From Anaerosalibacter massiliensis (lineage in GTDB: Bacteria; Bacillota; Clostridia; Tissierellales; Sporanaerobacteraceae): 64,000 bases of DNA. Below, in pieces: positions 28,176-37,029 of the stretch. The stretch spans positions 62,001 through 126,000 of the forward strand of contig CCEZ01000008.1 in assembly GCA_000751555.1 (NCBI GenBank). Reading direction: 5' to 3'. The notes beneath the pieces are model-generated. The model did no database searches, was not told the DNA's origin, and saw only the letters and a program-made list of their open reading frames with translations. Position numbers and translations under genes: made by a program. How positions within the stretch are numbered: the first letter of the stretch is position 1; the number at the start of each line of letters is the position of its first letter.

Positions 28176-29816
28176 CTATTGACTTAACTTTTCCATAGAT
28201 ATGTTAAACCCCTTACTCCATATAATTATATTTAAAATAACTAATATAGCTATATTAATATATCTACCATAAGTAAGTAACGTTGCCCCATAATGGATAC
28301 CCGCTAAAATAAGTAGAATTAAAAATAATGGTATAATAGCCAATCCCTTACCTTGGTTAACTGTATCAAAAGGCTCAGAGAAAGGCAAAGCTGTTTTTGA
28401 CACTCTGAAACAAATTACAATAAATAATAGTATATTTAAAAAAACTATTATTAAATCTAAAAGTATACTTCCCTTAAATATAAGCATAAATATTATGCTT
28501 TGGAAAATATACATAGGAAGTAAAAAATTTGCAATAAAAGCTTTTATAGTTCCTCTAAATATATCTTTCGTACCTTTAAAAGATACTGCTTTATATATCC
28601 AAGCCCCTTTATACTTATCTGAATGCCCCATAGTCATGATCACAGTGGGAACTATAAGAGCAATAAAATATATATTGAAATATCTCTTACTAATTGCTAT
28701 AGCATCCCATCCTTGGGCTTTTAAATCTGATAATAAAAATATAAATGGAAAAGCTAAAGCCAATCCTAAAGATGGGTATACTTGTAGTTTAAATTTCCTT
28801 TCTTTTTTCATCATATTGGTAGCGAACCTAAAAAAGGTTCTTTCATCTTTAGTCCTACATATTACTTTTGACAAATAATAGTTAAGCCCTTTACCTCTAA
28901 CTTTCATATTTCCACTGCTATTATTAAGCTTTTGTAAATTGCTTTCAAAATAAGGAGTCAACTTTATATATATAATTATTGATAATATAGGTATTATAAA
29001 TGCTAAAATTGAAAATAATACTATATGAAAATTCCGGTTATTTTTTATTATTAATTCAAAAGGTCCAGCAAACCACATAGATGGTATTAAATATTGCCAC
29101 CATTTAGGAACAAAATTAATATTCATAATATCACTAAAATCAAATAATCTACCTATTAATTGATAACCTATAGATAAAGTTACTGTTAAAATTATTTGAA
29201 CATAATTTATAATATCTTTAAGTTTCTCTCCATCGAAAAACTTAAGTATCAACAAATATAACAATGCAGTCAAAACTACTATGAAAAAGTCCATAAGTAT
29301 TATTTCTATTAGAAATAATATAAAAAATAGAAATCCATTTTTAAATAAAGACACAATCAATGCCGGCCCTGTAAAGGAAAATGTTACATAGAACATATAT
29401 ATCAATATGTGTATAATCTTTGCTACATTTAAAGTTTTATCATCTACCGGCTTTGAAAGAATTATATCCTTATCTCTCAAGTCCAAAAGTACAGAAGAAA
29501 AATCTGAAACCAAAGTAGTAAACATCATAAATATCAATATTCCAAATAAAAAGCTCATTTGAAATAGATAGTTATTTTGGGAAATAACAAAGGGAATTAA
29601 TATACACCCAAGTAGTATATATACAAGTAGTGATCCTACAAATCTATTTCCTTTCTTCTTTTTAGAGGAACTATTCATTGTAACTGTAGGGACTCTTCTT
29701 TCATCTAAGGTAAGTTTAACTTGGAGTATTCTTCGCATAACAAAATAATCTACTCCAAGATTCTCAAACAGTCCTTTAAGTTTATCTAGAAATTTTAATA
29801 TTTTAAAGTCCTTCAT
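28176..29816 (-). CDS. ABC transporter membrane protein (ABC-2-like exporter permease)
   Basis: This 546-residue protein has about twelve hydrophobic segments and a short charged N-terminal region. It lies 3 bases after the ABC ATPase gene, so the two form one transporter. The architecture resembles large Firmicute exporter permeases of unknown substrate. I see no substrate-specific motif. It is followed by the LytTR response regulator gene after 47 bases, suggesting transporter and regulator are expressed together. Confidence 0.78.
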   Translation of the reverse strand: MKDFKILKFLDKLKGLFENLGVDYFVMRRILQVKLTLDERRVPTVTMNSSSKKKKGNRFVGSLLVYILLGCILIPFVISQNNYLFQMSFLFGILIFMMFTTLVSDFSSVLLDLRDKDIILSKPVDDKTLNVAKIIHILIYMFYVTFSFTGPALIVSLFKNGFLFFILFLIEIILMDFFIVVLTALLYLLILKFFDGEKLKDIINYVQIILTVTLSIGYQLIGRLFDFSDIMNINFVPKWWQYLIPSMWFAGPFELIIKNNRNFHIVLFSILAFIIPILSIIIYIKLTPYFESNLQKLNNSSGNMKVRGKGLNYYLSKVICRTKDERTFFRFATNMMKKERKFKLQVYPSLGLALAFPFIFLLSDLKAQGWDAIAISKRYFNIYFIALIVPTVIMTMGHSDKYKGAWIYKAVSFKGTKDIFRGTIKAFIANFLLPMYIFQSIIFMLIFKGSILLDLIIVFLNILLFIVICFRVSKTALPFSEPFDTVNQGKGLAIIPLFLILLILAGIHYGATLLTYGRYINIAILVILNIIIWSKGFNISMEKLSQ

Positions 29817-29819
29817 ACA

Positions 29820-30608
29820 CTACACCCCTTGCACTATAGATACAATTTCTTCTGCAATATCTTTATGCTCTTTAAATCCAGTAAGTTCATTAAATATTTC
29901 TTCCAATGAACCCTCTATAGATTTTCCTTTTAATTCATCAAAACTTCCATCGGCAACAATTTGTCCATCATTAATTAAAATTATCCTATTACTTATTTTC
30001 TCAACTACCTCCATTATGTGGGAAGAATAAAATATAGTCTTTCCTTGAGATGCCAATTCAGCTAATACCTCCTTAAAAACCATAACACTATTAGCATCCA
30101 TACCACTTAATGGCTCATCTAAAAATAGTATATCAGGATTATTTAATAAACTTGATATTATAAGTACTTTCTGTCGCATTCCCTTTGAATAAGAAGATAT
30201 TCTGGAGTCATAAACATTTTTTAGTCCGAATAAATCCATTAATTTTTGTGCTTTTTCATCAACTTCATCATAATCAAGACCGTAAAGTTCACCTATGAAA
30301 GTTAAATATTCTCTTCCAGTTAAATTGTCATATATTTCTGCTGTTTCAGGAACATATCCTATCTTACTTTTATATTCTACATCTCCATTAGATATATCTT
30401 GTCCCAAAATCTTTATTTCTCCTTCATAATCCTCAATAAGTCCTAGCATTATTTTTACTGTAGTACTTTTGCCAGCACCATTTGGACCTATATATCCTAT
30501 AATTTGTCCCTTATATACATCTAAATTTATTTCCTTTAATACTTTTTTTGTACCAAAACTTTTTTTCAATCCTCTTATGGTTATTATTGGTTCATTGAAT
30601 AGTTCCAT
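29820..30608 (-). CDS. ABC transporter ATP-binding protein (ABC-2 type)
   Basis: This 262-residue ATPase has Walker A GPNGAGKSTT near residue 40, the signature SSYSKGMRQKVLIISSLL near residue 138 and Walker B ILFLDEPLSGMD. The short C-terminal tail and the ISSYSKGMRQK signature are typical of ABC-2 exporters involved in drug, bacteriocin or polysaccharide export. It starts the operon with the permease, response regulator and kinase. Confidence 0.9.
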   Translation of the reverse strand: MELFNEPIITIRGLKKSFGTKKVLKEINLDVYKGQIIGYIGPNGAGKSTTVKIMLGLIEDYEGEIKILGQDISNGDVEYKSKIGYVPETAEIYDNLTGREYLTFIGELYGLDYDEVDEKAQKLMDLFGLKNVYDSRISSYSKGMRQKVLIISSLLNNPDILFLDEPLSGMDANSVMVFKEVLAELASQGKTIFYSSHIMEVVEKISNRIILINDGQIVADGSFDELKGKSIEGSLEEIFNELTGFKEHKDIAEEIVSIVQGV

Positions 30609-30789
30609 ATCTTCACCTCTTTACATAAATTTTATTTATATCCTTTTATGATTATTTTTATTATATGTTATAAGATACCATTATACAATGTTAATATTTT
30701 CACTCCTATAAAAAATATATAAGTAAATGATAAATGTTTTCTAAATCGTCCACGATGTTGCTTGTTCCATTTAATTGTACATATTATTA

Positions 30790-30838
30790 TTGATCCAAAA
30801 AAATAAAAAAATTAGGTGCAAGCTATCATCTAGCCTAC
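30790..30838 (-). terminator. Terminator after the Fur-family gene
   Basis: GTGTAGGCTA pairs with TAGCTTGCAC around a short loop and is followed by CTAATTTTTTT on the minus strand, immediately after the Fur/Zur-type gene. The rest of the 232-base gap holds no supported gene. Confidence 0.8.
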
Positions 30839-30840
30839 AC

Positions 30841-31287
30841 TTAATTTTTAGTTAATCTTTCTTTATTTTTACATTCGGGACAATAGCCATATATCTCAAA
30901 CTTATGTCCCACAATGTCAAAGTTAGTTGTTTCTTCAAGGGAGTTTTCATAAACTCCAAGAGGACAGTGCCCTATATCTACAGTTTTATTGCAGCCCATG
31001 CACACTAAATAGTGCTCATGATCTATTCGATTTAATTCAAACATAGATGTGTTGTCTTCTACTATAGTTAGCTTTACTGCTATTTCCTTCGATATAAAAG
31101 TATTAAGTACTCTATATATAGTTGAAAGACTAATAGATTTATCTACTTTCTTAACTTTTAAGAAAATCTGTTCTGCAGTGAGAGGTGTATTTGCTTGTTT
31201 CAATACTTCAAATATAATATTCCTTTGCTTTGTGTTCTTAATCCCATGCTCTTTAAAAAATTCTTTATTATCTTTGAGCTCTTCCAC
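30841..31287 (-). CDS. Fur-family metalloregulator, probably Zur-like
   Basis: This 148-residue protein has a winged-helix region (TKQRNIIFEVLKQANTPLTAEQIFLKVKK...LSTIYRVLNTF), the metal-sensing segment DHEHYLVCMGCNKTVDI and a C-terminal CPECK pair that with CMGC forms the structural zinc site. Fur paralogues sense iron, zinc or manganese. It lies downstream of znuACB on the same strand, so zinc sensing is the best guess. The separating 283 bases contain an IS-like remnant, so co-transcription is uncertain. Confidence 0.88.
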   Translation of the reverse strand: MEELKDNKEFFKEHGIKNTKQRNIIFEVLKQANTPLTAEQIFLKVKKVDKSISLSTIYRVLNTFISKEIAVKLTIVEDNTSMFELNRIDHEHYLVCMGCNKTVDIGHCPLGVYENSLEETTNFDIVGHKFEIYGYCPECKNKERLTKN

Positions 31288-31302
31288 TTAACTCATCACC
31301 CT

Positions 31303-31545
31303 TCAAGAAATGATTGTATTTCTTCTTGAACCTCTCCCACTTTCACTTCGTTTAGAAGTAGGAGATTCATACGTTATTTGGTATTTAAGTTTCGACCTAA
31401 AGTATTTAGGTAATCCTTAAACATATTTGGATTGTCCAAGAACCCATTATCCCTCCCTTGTTTTATAAGTCTAGGAGTACATTTATCATATTTTCTGATT
31501 TATTGTCAGCAATTCATCACCCACTTAAAGAAGTGGATATATTGT
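31303..31545 (-). mobile_element. Decayed IS200/IS605-like element or derived MITE
   Basis: This 283-base gap carries no intact gene. It has two subterminal hairpins: CTCCCACTT...GAAGTAGGAG near 31336-31366 and CCACTTAAAGAAGTGG near 31522-31537. Hairpins of this CTCCCACTTC/GAAGTGGGAG type are typical of IS200/IS605 ends. On the minus strand the sequence between them resembles the region downstream of tnpB, where guide-RNA-like transcripts can arise. No transposase reading frame survives. Confidence 0.45.
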
Positions 31546-31570
31546 TGCTAAAATATGGATATAAATAAAT

Positions 31571-32392
31571 TTAGTTAAATTTATTTATTGAAAAAAGTAT
31601 AACAAAACAAATAGCATTTATAATTACAATAACTGCTCCTGTTGGAAAATTTAATATATATGATAAAAGAGTTCCTATTATCACACTTGCCACTGATATA
31701 AGCGATGCTATTAATATAGTATCTTTAAATCCTTTAGATATTTGTAATGCAGTTACTGTAGGAAAAATAATCATACTAGAAATTAGCATAGTACCTACTA
31801 CACGTATGCCAAGAACAACAGTAATAGAAGTCAATATGGTTATTAAATAATTCATAGATTTAGGATTTAACCCAATAACTGTTGCAAATTCTTCATCATA
31901 GGTTATAGCAAATAAATTATTATAAAAAAATAATGTTATAAATATAACCACAGTAGATAATATTATTGAAAGTAACACATCTAATTTGCTAATTACTAGT
32001 ATACTGCCAAAAAGATAAGAAAACAAATCTATATTAAATCCCTTTGCCACGCTAGTGATCAAAACACCTACTGCTACAGCAAAAGATGAAATAAGTGCTA
32101 TAGCAGCATCACCATGTAAACCTGCCTTTTCATTAAGTTTTAATATTAGAAAAGATGAAAGAATCACTAGTGGAATAGATACTACTAGTGGAGATTTATT
32201 CAAAAGCAATGCAATGGCGATTGTTGCAAAACTTACATGGGCCAATCCATCACCAATCATTGAATATTTCTTCAACACAAGAAATATCCCTAAAAAAGAA
32301 CAGGATATAGCAATTAATGAGCCTACTAAAATAGCCCTTAATATAAAATCAGATTGTAGTGCTTCTAAAATTAGAGAAATAACATTTTCCAT
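31571..32392 (-). CDS. znuB: Zinc ABC transporter permease
   Basis: This 273-residue ABC-3 family permease has about eight membrane helices. It shows the MIGDGLAHVSFATIAIALLL motif near residue 45, which carries the conserved Gly before the coupling region, and VVGTMLISSMIIFPTVTALQ near residue 200. It forms the membrane channel of a ZnuABC-type importer. It lies 18 bases downstream of the ATPase gene. Manganese transport by the same family is an alternative, but the histidine-rich binding protein favours zinc. Confidence 0.9.
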   Translation of the reverse strand: MENVISLILEALQSDFILRAILVGSLIAISCSFLGIFLVLKKYSMIGDGLAHVSFATIAIALLLNKSPLVVSIPLVILSSFLILKLNEKAGLHGDAAIALISSFAVAVGVLITSVAKGFNIDLFSYLFGSILVISKLDVLLSIILSTVVIFITLFFYNNLFAITYDEEFATVIGLNPKSMNYLITILTSITVVLGIRVVGTMLISSMIIFPTVTALQISKGFKDTILIASLISVASVIIGTLLSYILNFPTGAVIVIINAICFVILFSINKFN

Positions 32393-32410
32393 TTATATGC
32401 CTCCAGTATA

Positions 32411-33121
32411 CTAATCCTTTATGATAAATCCAAAATATTTGACCATTTCTTTAGAATGACGAAAATCTTCATAGCTACCATAAAAGACTAGTTTTTTATC
32501 TAAATATAGTATTTTACTTATATATTTCTCTATAGACAATATATCATGAGATACAAGGATTATTGTGACATTTTCCTTATTTAATTCTTTCAAAAGTTTG
32601 TAGAATTCTTCCCTTATTTCAGGATCTAAAGCACTGGTAGGTTCATCTAAAATCAATATACTAGGACTTGATACCATAGCTCTAGCCAACAATACCCTTT
32701 GTTGTTGTCCTCCAGATAAATTACCTATTTTTTTATCTTTCAAATCTCCTATTTTTAATTTGTTAAGTATTGTATCTACTCTATTATAATCCTCTTTTGA
32801 ATAAAATTTAGTGCCTCTCTTTTTAGACAATAATCCGGTGATTACTATTTCCTTTACCGTTGCTGGGAATAATCTATCATTTGTAACTCCTTTTTGAGGT
32901 ACATATCCTATAGAGTTTCTATCTGCAATATTTTGATGAATTTGACCTTCATAAGAATTAATAAGACCTAAAAGTATTTTGATTAATGTTGTTTTACCAG
33001 AACCATTAGGCCCTACAATACCTACATAGTCCCCCTCTTCAACTTCAAAGCTAATATTTTTTAATACTTCATTTCTACCATATTTAAAATTTAAATTATC
33101 TACAGTTATAATATTATTCAT
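32411..33121 (-). CDS. znuC: Zinc ABC transporter ATPase
   Basis: This 236-residue ATPase has Walker A GPNGSGKTT near residue 38, signature NLSGGQQQRVLLARAM near residue 135, Walker B ILILDEPTSALD and the switch His in VSHD. It overlaps the binding-protein gene by 8 bases and precedes the permease, so the three form a zinc importer operon. Confidence 0.92.
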   Translation of the reverse strand: MNNIITVDNLNFKYGRNEVLKNISFEVEEGDYVGIVGPNGSGKTTLIKILLGLINSYEGQIHQNIADRNSIGYVPQKGVTNDRLFPATVKEIVITGLLSKKRGTKFYSKEDYNRVDTILNKLKIGDLKDKKIGNLSGGQQQRVLLARAMVSSPSILILDEPTSALDPEIREEFYKLLKELNKENVTIILVSHDILSIEKYISKILYLDKKLVFYGSYEDFRHSKEMVKYFGFIIKD

Positions 33122-34106
33122 TATATACTAACCCCTGTTTCAATTTTTCTAAATTTTCTTCCATTATTTTTATATAAGATATGCCTGATTCTAATTCTTC
33201 CTTTGACACATTGTGAGCCCCATGTAATAACATCATTTCTGCCCCTGTTTGTTCTGATATAATATTAGCTACTTTTGGATCAATTAGCTCTTCATAATAT
33301 ATCACCTTAATTCCTGAGGACTTCATATTCTGAATTAGCTCAGTTATCCTTTGAGGTGTAGGCTCTGCATTAGGAGTAAAACCATTATAAGGAGATATAT
33401 ATTCTAATCCATAACGTTTAGCAAAATATCCAAATGCAAAATGTCCTCCATATATAATTTTTTTATGTTTTGTTTTCTCAAAAGTTTTAGTAAACTCTTC
33501 ATCTAGTTTTTGTAATTTCTTCTTATATGATTCTCCATTTTGCCTATAAAAATCTTCATTTTTCTTATCTACTTTTACAACAGATTCCACTATACTATCT
33601 ACCATCTTTTGTGCATATACAGGATCTAGCCATATATGGGGGTCTTTTCCTCCATGATGATGGTGATCATGATCTTTATCATGGTCATGGTCTTCACTAT
33701 GTTCTTCTTCATGATGATCATCTTCATCTATAAGATCTATTCCTTCACTTAAATCAACAGTAACTATATTATTCTTACCAACATTCTTTATTACTTTTTC
33801 TGCCCAAGGCTCCATATATTCTCCTGTATAAACAAAAACATCGGCTTTCTTTATATTTCCAATGTCTTGAGGAGTAGGTTCATAAGAATGGGCTTCTACT
33901 CCAGGAGGAAGCAATAAACTTACTTCTCCTTTATCCTTTACAATCTCTCTTGTAAAATCATACTGGGGAAATAAAGTAGTAACTATTTTTATCTTTTCTT
34001 TTTTCTCTCCTTCTACTGATTTTCCCTTAGTTGAACTACAACCAGAAATTAAAGTTAGTATTAAAGTCAATATCAATATACTAGTAAGAACTTTTGTTTT
34101 CTTCAT
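33114..34106 (-). CDS. znuA: Zinc-binding lipoprotein of the ABC importer
   Basis: This 330-residue cluster A-I solute-binding protein has a lipoprotein signal (LISGCSSTK, Cys near residue 23). The metal His is in PGVEAHSYEPTPQD near residue 73. A long acidic/His-rich loop runs near residues 133-155 (HHEEEHSEDHDHDKDHDHHHH), and further ligands lie in DPHIWLDP and YGGHFAFGY. The His-rich loop is characteristic of ZnuA rather than manganese-binding homologues. It is the first gene of the znuACB set. Confidence 0.93.
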   Translation of the reverse strand: MKKTKVLTSILILTLILTLISGCSSTKGKSVEGEKKEKIKIVTTLFPQYDFTREIVKDKGEVSLLLPPGVEAHSYEPTPQDIGNIKKADVFVYTGEYMEPWAEKVIKNVGKNNIVTVDLSEGIDLIDEDDHHEEEHSEDHDHDKDHDHHHHGGKDPHIWLDPVYAQKMVDSIVESVVKVDKKNEDFYRQNGESYKKKLQKLDEEFTKTFEKTKHKKIIYGGHFAFGYFAKRYGLEYISPYNGFTPNAEPTPQRITELIQNMKSSGIKVIYYEELIDPKVANIISEQTGAEMMLLHGAHNVSKEELESGISYIKIMEENLEKLKQGLVYNE

Positions 34107-34208
34107 GAAAAGCCTCCTTAAATTTTTTAAAATTAATATCTATAATGAATTATAACGCTTATTCGCAAATGCATATCATTAGCAACTAAAACTTTTCTAA
34201 AAAAATCC

Positions 34209-34226
34209 CTTAACATTAATGTTAAG
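34209..34226. promoter_or_regulatory. 18-bp palindrome upstream of znuA
   Basis: CTTAACATTAATGTTAAG is a perfect palindrome 103 bases upstream of znuA. It may be an operator for a metal regulator or a residual terminator stem. It does not match a Zur or Fur consensus I know. Confidence 0.35.
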
Positions 34227-34353
34227 AGTTATTTCAACAGATTCTGTACTACAAAAACATATAAAAATCCTAATCGTTCTAATTTATCTTTTTAAAATTA
34301 TATCTAATTCATTATATATAGTCAAGTAAAGTTTAATTTATTCTTGCAAAACC

Positions 34354-34683
34354 CTATATTTTCCTCTGTCTATACTCTGAAGGAGTCATATTCATATAGG
34401 ATTTAAATACACTAGAAAATTCACTTGGATTTTCATATCTTAATTCATTTGCAATTGGTATAATAAGCATACCTATCTTTTCCAAGAGAATTTTACTTTT
34501 CTCTATCCTAAGCTTTTTAGTATATTCATATACAGTATCACCTAATATTTCTTTAAATCCTTCTTGTAATTTACAAACAGTGATGCCTAATTCCCTAGCT
34601 AAATTATTAACAGAATGTAGAGATTGTAAATTTTTTAATAGTGTATTTTCTTCTTTATGTACAATATTGATTATCACTATCAT
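34354..34683 (-). pseudogene. AraC-family DNA-binding domain fragment
   Basis: This 109-residue frame carries an AraC-type double helix-turn-helix: SVNNLARELGITVCKLQEGFKEILGDTVYEYTKKLRIEKSKILLE, then IANELRYENPSEFSSVFKSYMNMTPSEYR. Complete family members are about 250-320 residues with an N-terminal effector domain, which is absent here. It lies beside a truncated transposase, so it looks like a remnant cut by insertion and deletion. An expressed stand-alone DNA-binding protein is possible. Confidence 0.7.
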
Positions 34684-34795
34684 TTAACTTAAATTTTTTG
34701 TCAACATTTTTCTATCTCTATTATTAAGAAATAAAATGATCTTACTTCCATTTTGCCCCATTATCTAAATTTTAAACATTCTTTTTATTTTATTA

Positions 34796-34833
34796 TTTAA
34801 AAATCCTGCTACAAACACAACAGGATTTTTAAA
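34796..34833 (-). terminator. Hairpin terminator at the transposase fragment end
   Basis: A 13-bp perfect stem (TTTAAAAATCCTG and complement, 12-base loop) overlaps the end of the transposase-like fragment. Its position suggests the deletion joined the fragment to a pre-existing terminator. Confidence 0.7.
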
Positions 34834-35054
34834 TAAATTGTATCATGATGTGGTAATTCTTCTAATTTATCATAACCTAATGCCTTTGCCACATTGTTTA
34901 TACACTCGTCTCTATTAAATTCAGTAGTCATTTTATTCATACTTTCAAGCGCTGTTATGTTTTTCATGAGCATACTAAATAAAATTATATCTGACCCATA
35001 TTCTATATAGCTTTGATGTCTATTGTCTTTAACCCCTTTTAAGATTGAATTCAT
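34809..35054 (-). pseudogene. N-terminal fragment of a transposase
   Basis: This 81-residue frame reads ILKGVKDNRHQSYIEYGSDIILFSMLMKNITALESMNKMTTEFNRDECINNVAKALGYDKLEELPHHDTI. The pattern matches the N-terminal region of DDE transposases that continue with NDFL after the HHDTI motif. The catalytic domain is missing: the frame instead ends within the hairpin at 34796-34833. A pair of imperfect inverted repeats lies upstream at 35156-35230 and may mark an element end. Confidence 0.55.
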
Positions 35055-35155
35055 ATCTTTAAAGAAATGCTTTTTAATTTTAATAAATTCCTTGAAAAAA
35101 TTTATTTTTCTTTGCTTTTCTCTTTTTTTCTTTTCTTGTTACTTTTTTCATTAAA

Positions 35156-35230
35156 ATCCCCCTAAGATGTAGTATTATAAACATATTTACCTCTCTATTA
35201 TAACATTTTTTACTACATCTTTTGGGGATA
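35156..35230. repeat. Imperfect inverted repeat near the transposase fragment
   Basis: ATCCCCCTAAGATGTAGTA and, in inverse orientation, TACTACATCTTTTGGGGAT flank about 36 bases of AT-rich DNA. The arms differ at about three positions. They may be the terminal repeat of the IS whose transposase fragment lies next to it, or a hairpin in the region downstream of the siderophore operon. Confidence 0.4.
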
Positions 35231-35264
35231 TTATCTCGAAAAATATTTAATCTTTAGAGCTGTT

Positions 35265-36242
35265 TTATTTAGTAATTGCAGATTGTACTTCTTCTACCAT
35301 TTTCATAGTCCCTGTGAAACCACCAGAGGACACATACCACACTTGGGCATCTAAATATATAATTCTATCGTTTTTATATGCTTTTGTAGATTTGATTAAA
35401 TCATTATCTAATACTTGTTCAGCAGAAGTTTCTCCTCCAACTACAACCCCTCTATCTACTACAAAAAGATAATCTGGGTTTTGTTCTACTATATATTCAA
35501 AGGTTATTTTTTGTCCATGAGTTGAAGATTCTATATTTTTATCTACTGGAGTTAATCCAAATTCTTTGTGTAAAATACCAAATCTTGACCCTTCTCCATA
35601 AGCACTAATATCTCCATCATTAGCCATAATTAACAAAGAATTTTCATCACTTTTTTCTGCCTCTTTCTTTAAGTCATTTATAGCACTTTCTACCTTTTCT
35701 ATTTCAGCTTTTACTAAATCTTCTTCTTCATAAATTTGTCCTAATATCTCCATATTATCTTTAAAAGAACCTATATAATCCTCACCATCTATAGCTAAGT
35801 ATACTGTTGGAGCTATTTCTTTAAATTCATCATATAATTTCGCTTGTCTTCCTGATATAATAATTAAATCTGGGTTAAGTTCATATATCTTTTCAAAATT
35901 TGGTTCTTTTAAAGAACCTACATCTTCATATTTATCTTCTTTATATTTGTCTAAATATGTTGGAATTGACTTCTTTGGTAACCCTATTATATCTTTACCC
36001 ATTTTATCAAGAGCATCTAAAACACCATAGTCAAATACAATTACTTTTTCTGGCTTTTTATCTAAAGTGGTTTCATCTAACTCATGTTTAATCGTAATAG
36101 ATTTATCTATACTCTTTCCTTCACTATTATCTTTACTAACTTCTTTATTTCCTTCTTGTAATGGTTTAGTATTACATGCTGTTACAGCTAAAGCAGATAT
36201 TATCACCATTAATAATAAAATTAAACCTTTGTTTTTTTTCAT
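35265..36242 (-). CDS. yclQ: Siderophore-binding lipoprotein (YclQ/FatB-like)
   Basis: This 325-residue cluster A-II solute-binding protein has a lipoprotein signal (LAVTACNTK, Cys near residue 23), followed by KPEKVIVFDYGVLDALDKMG and NPDLIIISGRQAKLYDEF, as in YclQ, FatB and CeuE catechol-siderophore receptors. Gene order permease-permease-ATPase-binding protein matches Bacillus yclNOPQ for petrobactin. The ligand here is not proven; other catecholates or heterologous siderophores are possible. The gap downstream (35055-35264) contains only an inverted repeat. Confidence 0.85.
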   Translation of the reverse strand: MKKNKGLILLLMVIISALAVTACNTKPLQEGNKEVSKDNSEGKSIDKSITIKHELDETTLDKKPEKVIVFDYGVLDALDKMGKDIIGLPKKSIPTYLDKYKEDKYEDVGSLKEPNFEKIYELNPDLIIISGRQAKLYDEFKEIAPTVYLAIDGEDYIGSFKDNMEILGQIYEEEDLVKAEIEKVESAINDLKKEAEKSDENSLLIMANDGDISAYGEGSRFGILHKEFGLTPVDKNIESSTHGQKITFEYIVEQNPDYLFVVDRGVVVGGETSAEQVLDNDLIKSTKAYKNDRIIYLDAQVWYVSSGGFTGTMKMVEEVQSAITK

Positions 36243-36273
36243 TATTTACACCTCATTATTTAAATATTTTTTA

Positions 36274-37029
36274 TTAAAAATATGCACATATCTTATTGCT
36301 TTCTATATCTTGTATCCTAAAATCTAAATCATATATTTGTTTCAAAACCTTTTCATCAATAATCTGATTAGTTTTATCATTTTTTACTATTTTCCCATTT
36401 TTTAAAGCTACTATATAGTCTGAATACCAAGAAGCAAAATTAATATCATGTATGACTATAATAACGGTTTTCCCTAGCTTATCTACCAAACCCCTTAATA
36501 TTTTCATTATTTCTACAGAATGTTTCATATCTAAATTATTAAGTGGTTCGTCTAAAAGTATATATTCCGTATCTTGAGCAAGAACCATTGCTATATATGC
36601 TCGTTGCCTTTGCCCACCACTTAATTCTTCTAAATACTTATGCTGCATACTTCTAAGCTGCATATATTCTATGGCTTTATCAACATACTTTATATCTTCC
36701 CTATTTATTTTCCCTTGACTATAAGGAAATCTTCCAAAGCTAACAAGTTCTCTAACTGTCAATCTTATATTTATATAATTTGATTGTTTCAATATAGATA
36801 TTGTTTTTGCAAGTTCATTATCATCCCATTCTCCTATTTCTTTTCCTTCTATAAAAATTTCTCCACTAGTTTTGGGAATAAGTCGACTTATCATAGATAA
36901 TAATGTGCTTTTACCTGCCCCATTAGGCCCAATAAAAGAAGTGATTTTCCCTTTCATTATTTTCATAGATAAATTATCCACAACATTTTTATCCCCATAT
37001 TGCTTTACTATTTCTTTTACTTCAATCAT
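36274..37029 (-). CDS. yclP: Siderophore ABC importer ATPase
   Basis: This 251-residue ATPase has Walker A GPNGAGKSTLL near residue 36, a Q-loop in LKQSNYINIRLTVRELV, signature ELSGGQRQRAYIAMVLAQ near residue 135 and Walker B YILLDEPLNNLDMKH. The pattern is that of FecE/FepC-type iron-chelate importers. It overlaps the upstream permease gene by 4 bases and precedes the binding-protein gene. Confidence 0.9.
   Translation of the reverse strand: MIEVKEIVKQYGDKNVVDNLSMKIMKGKITSFIGPNGAGKSTLLSMISRLIPKTSGEIFIEGKEIGEWDDNELAKTISILKQSNYINIRLTVRELVSFGRFPYSQGKINREDIKYVDKAIEYMQLRSMQHKYLEELSGGQRQRAYIAMVLAQDTEYILLDEPLNNLDMKHSVEIMKILRGLVDKLGKTVIIVIHDINFASWYSDYIVALKNGKIVKNDKTNQIIDEKVLKQIYDLDFRIQDIESNKICAYF

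Noticed and set aside
33527-33733. His-rich plus-strand frame opposite znuA
   Set aside because: The His/Asp repeats are the reverse complement of the znuA metal loop codons, not a separate peptide.
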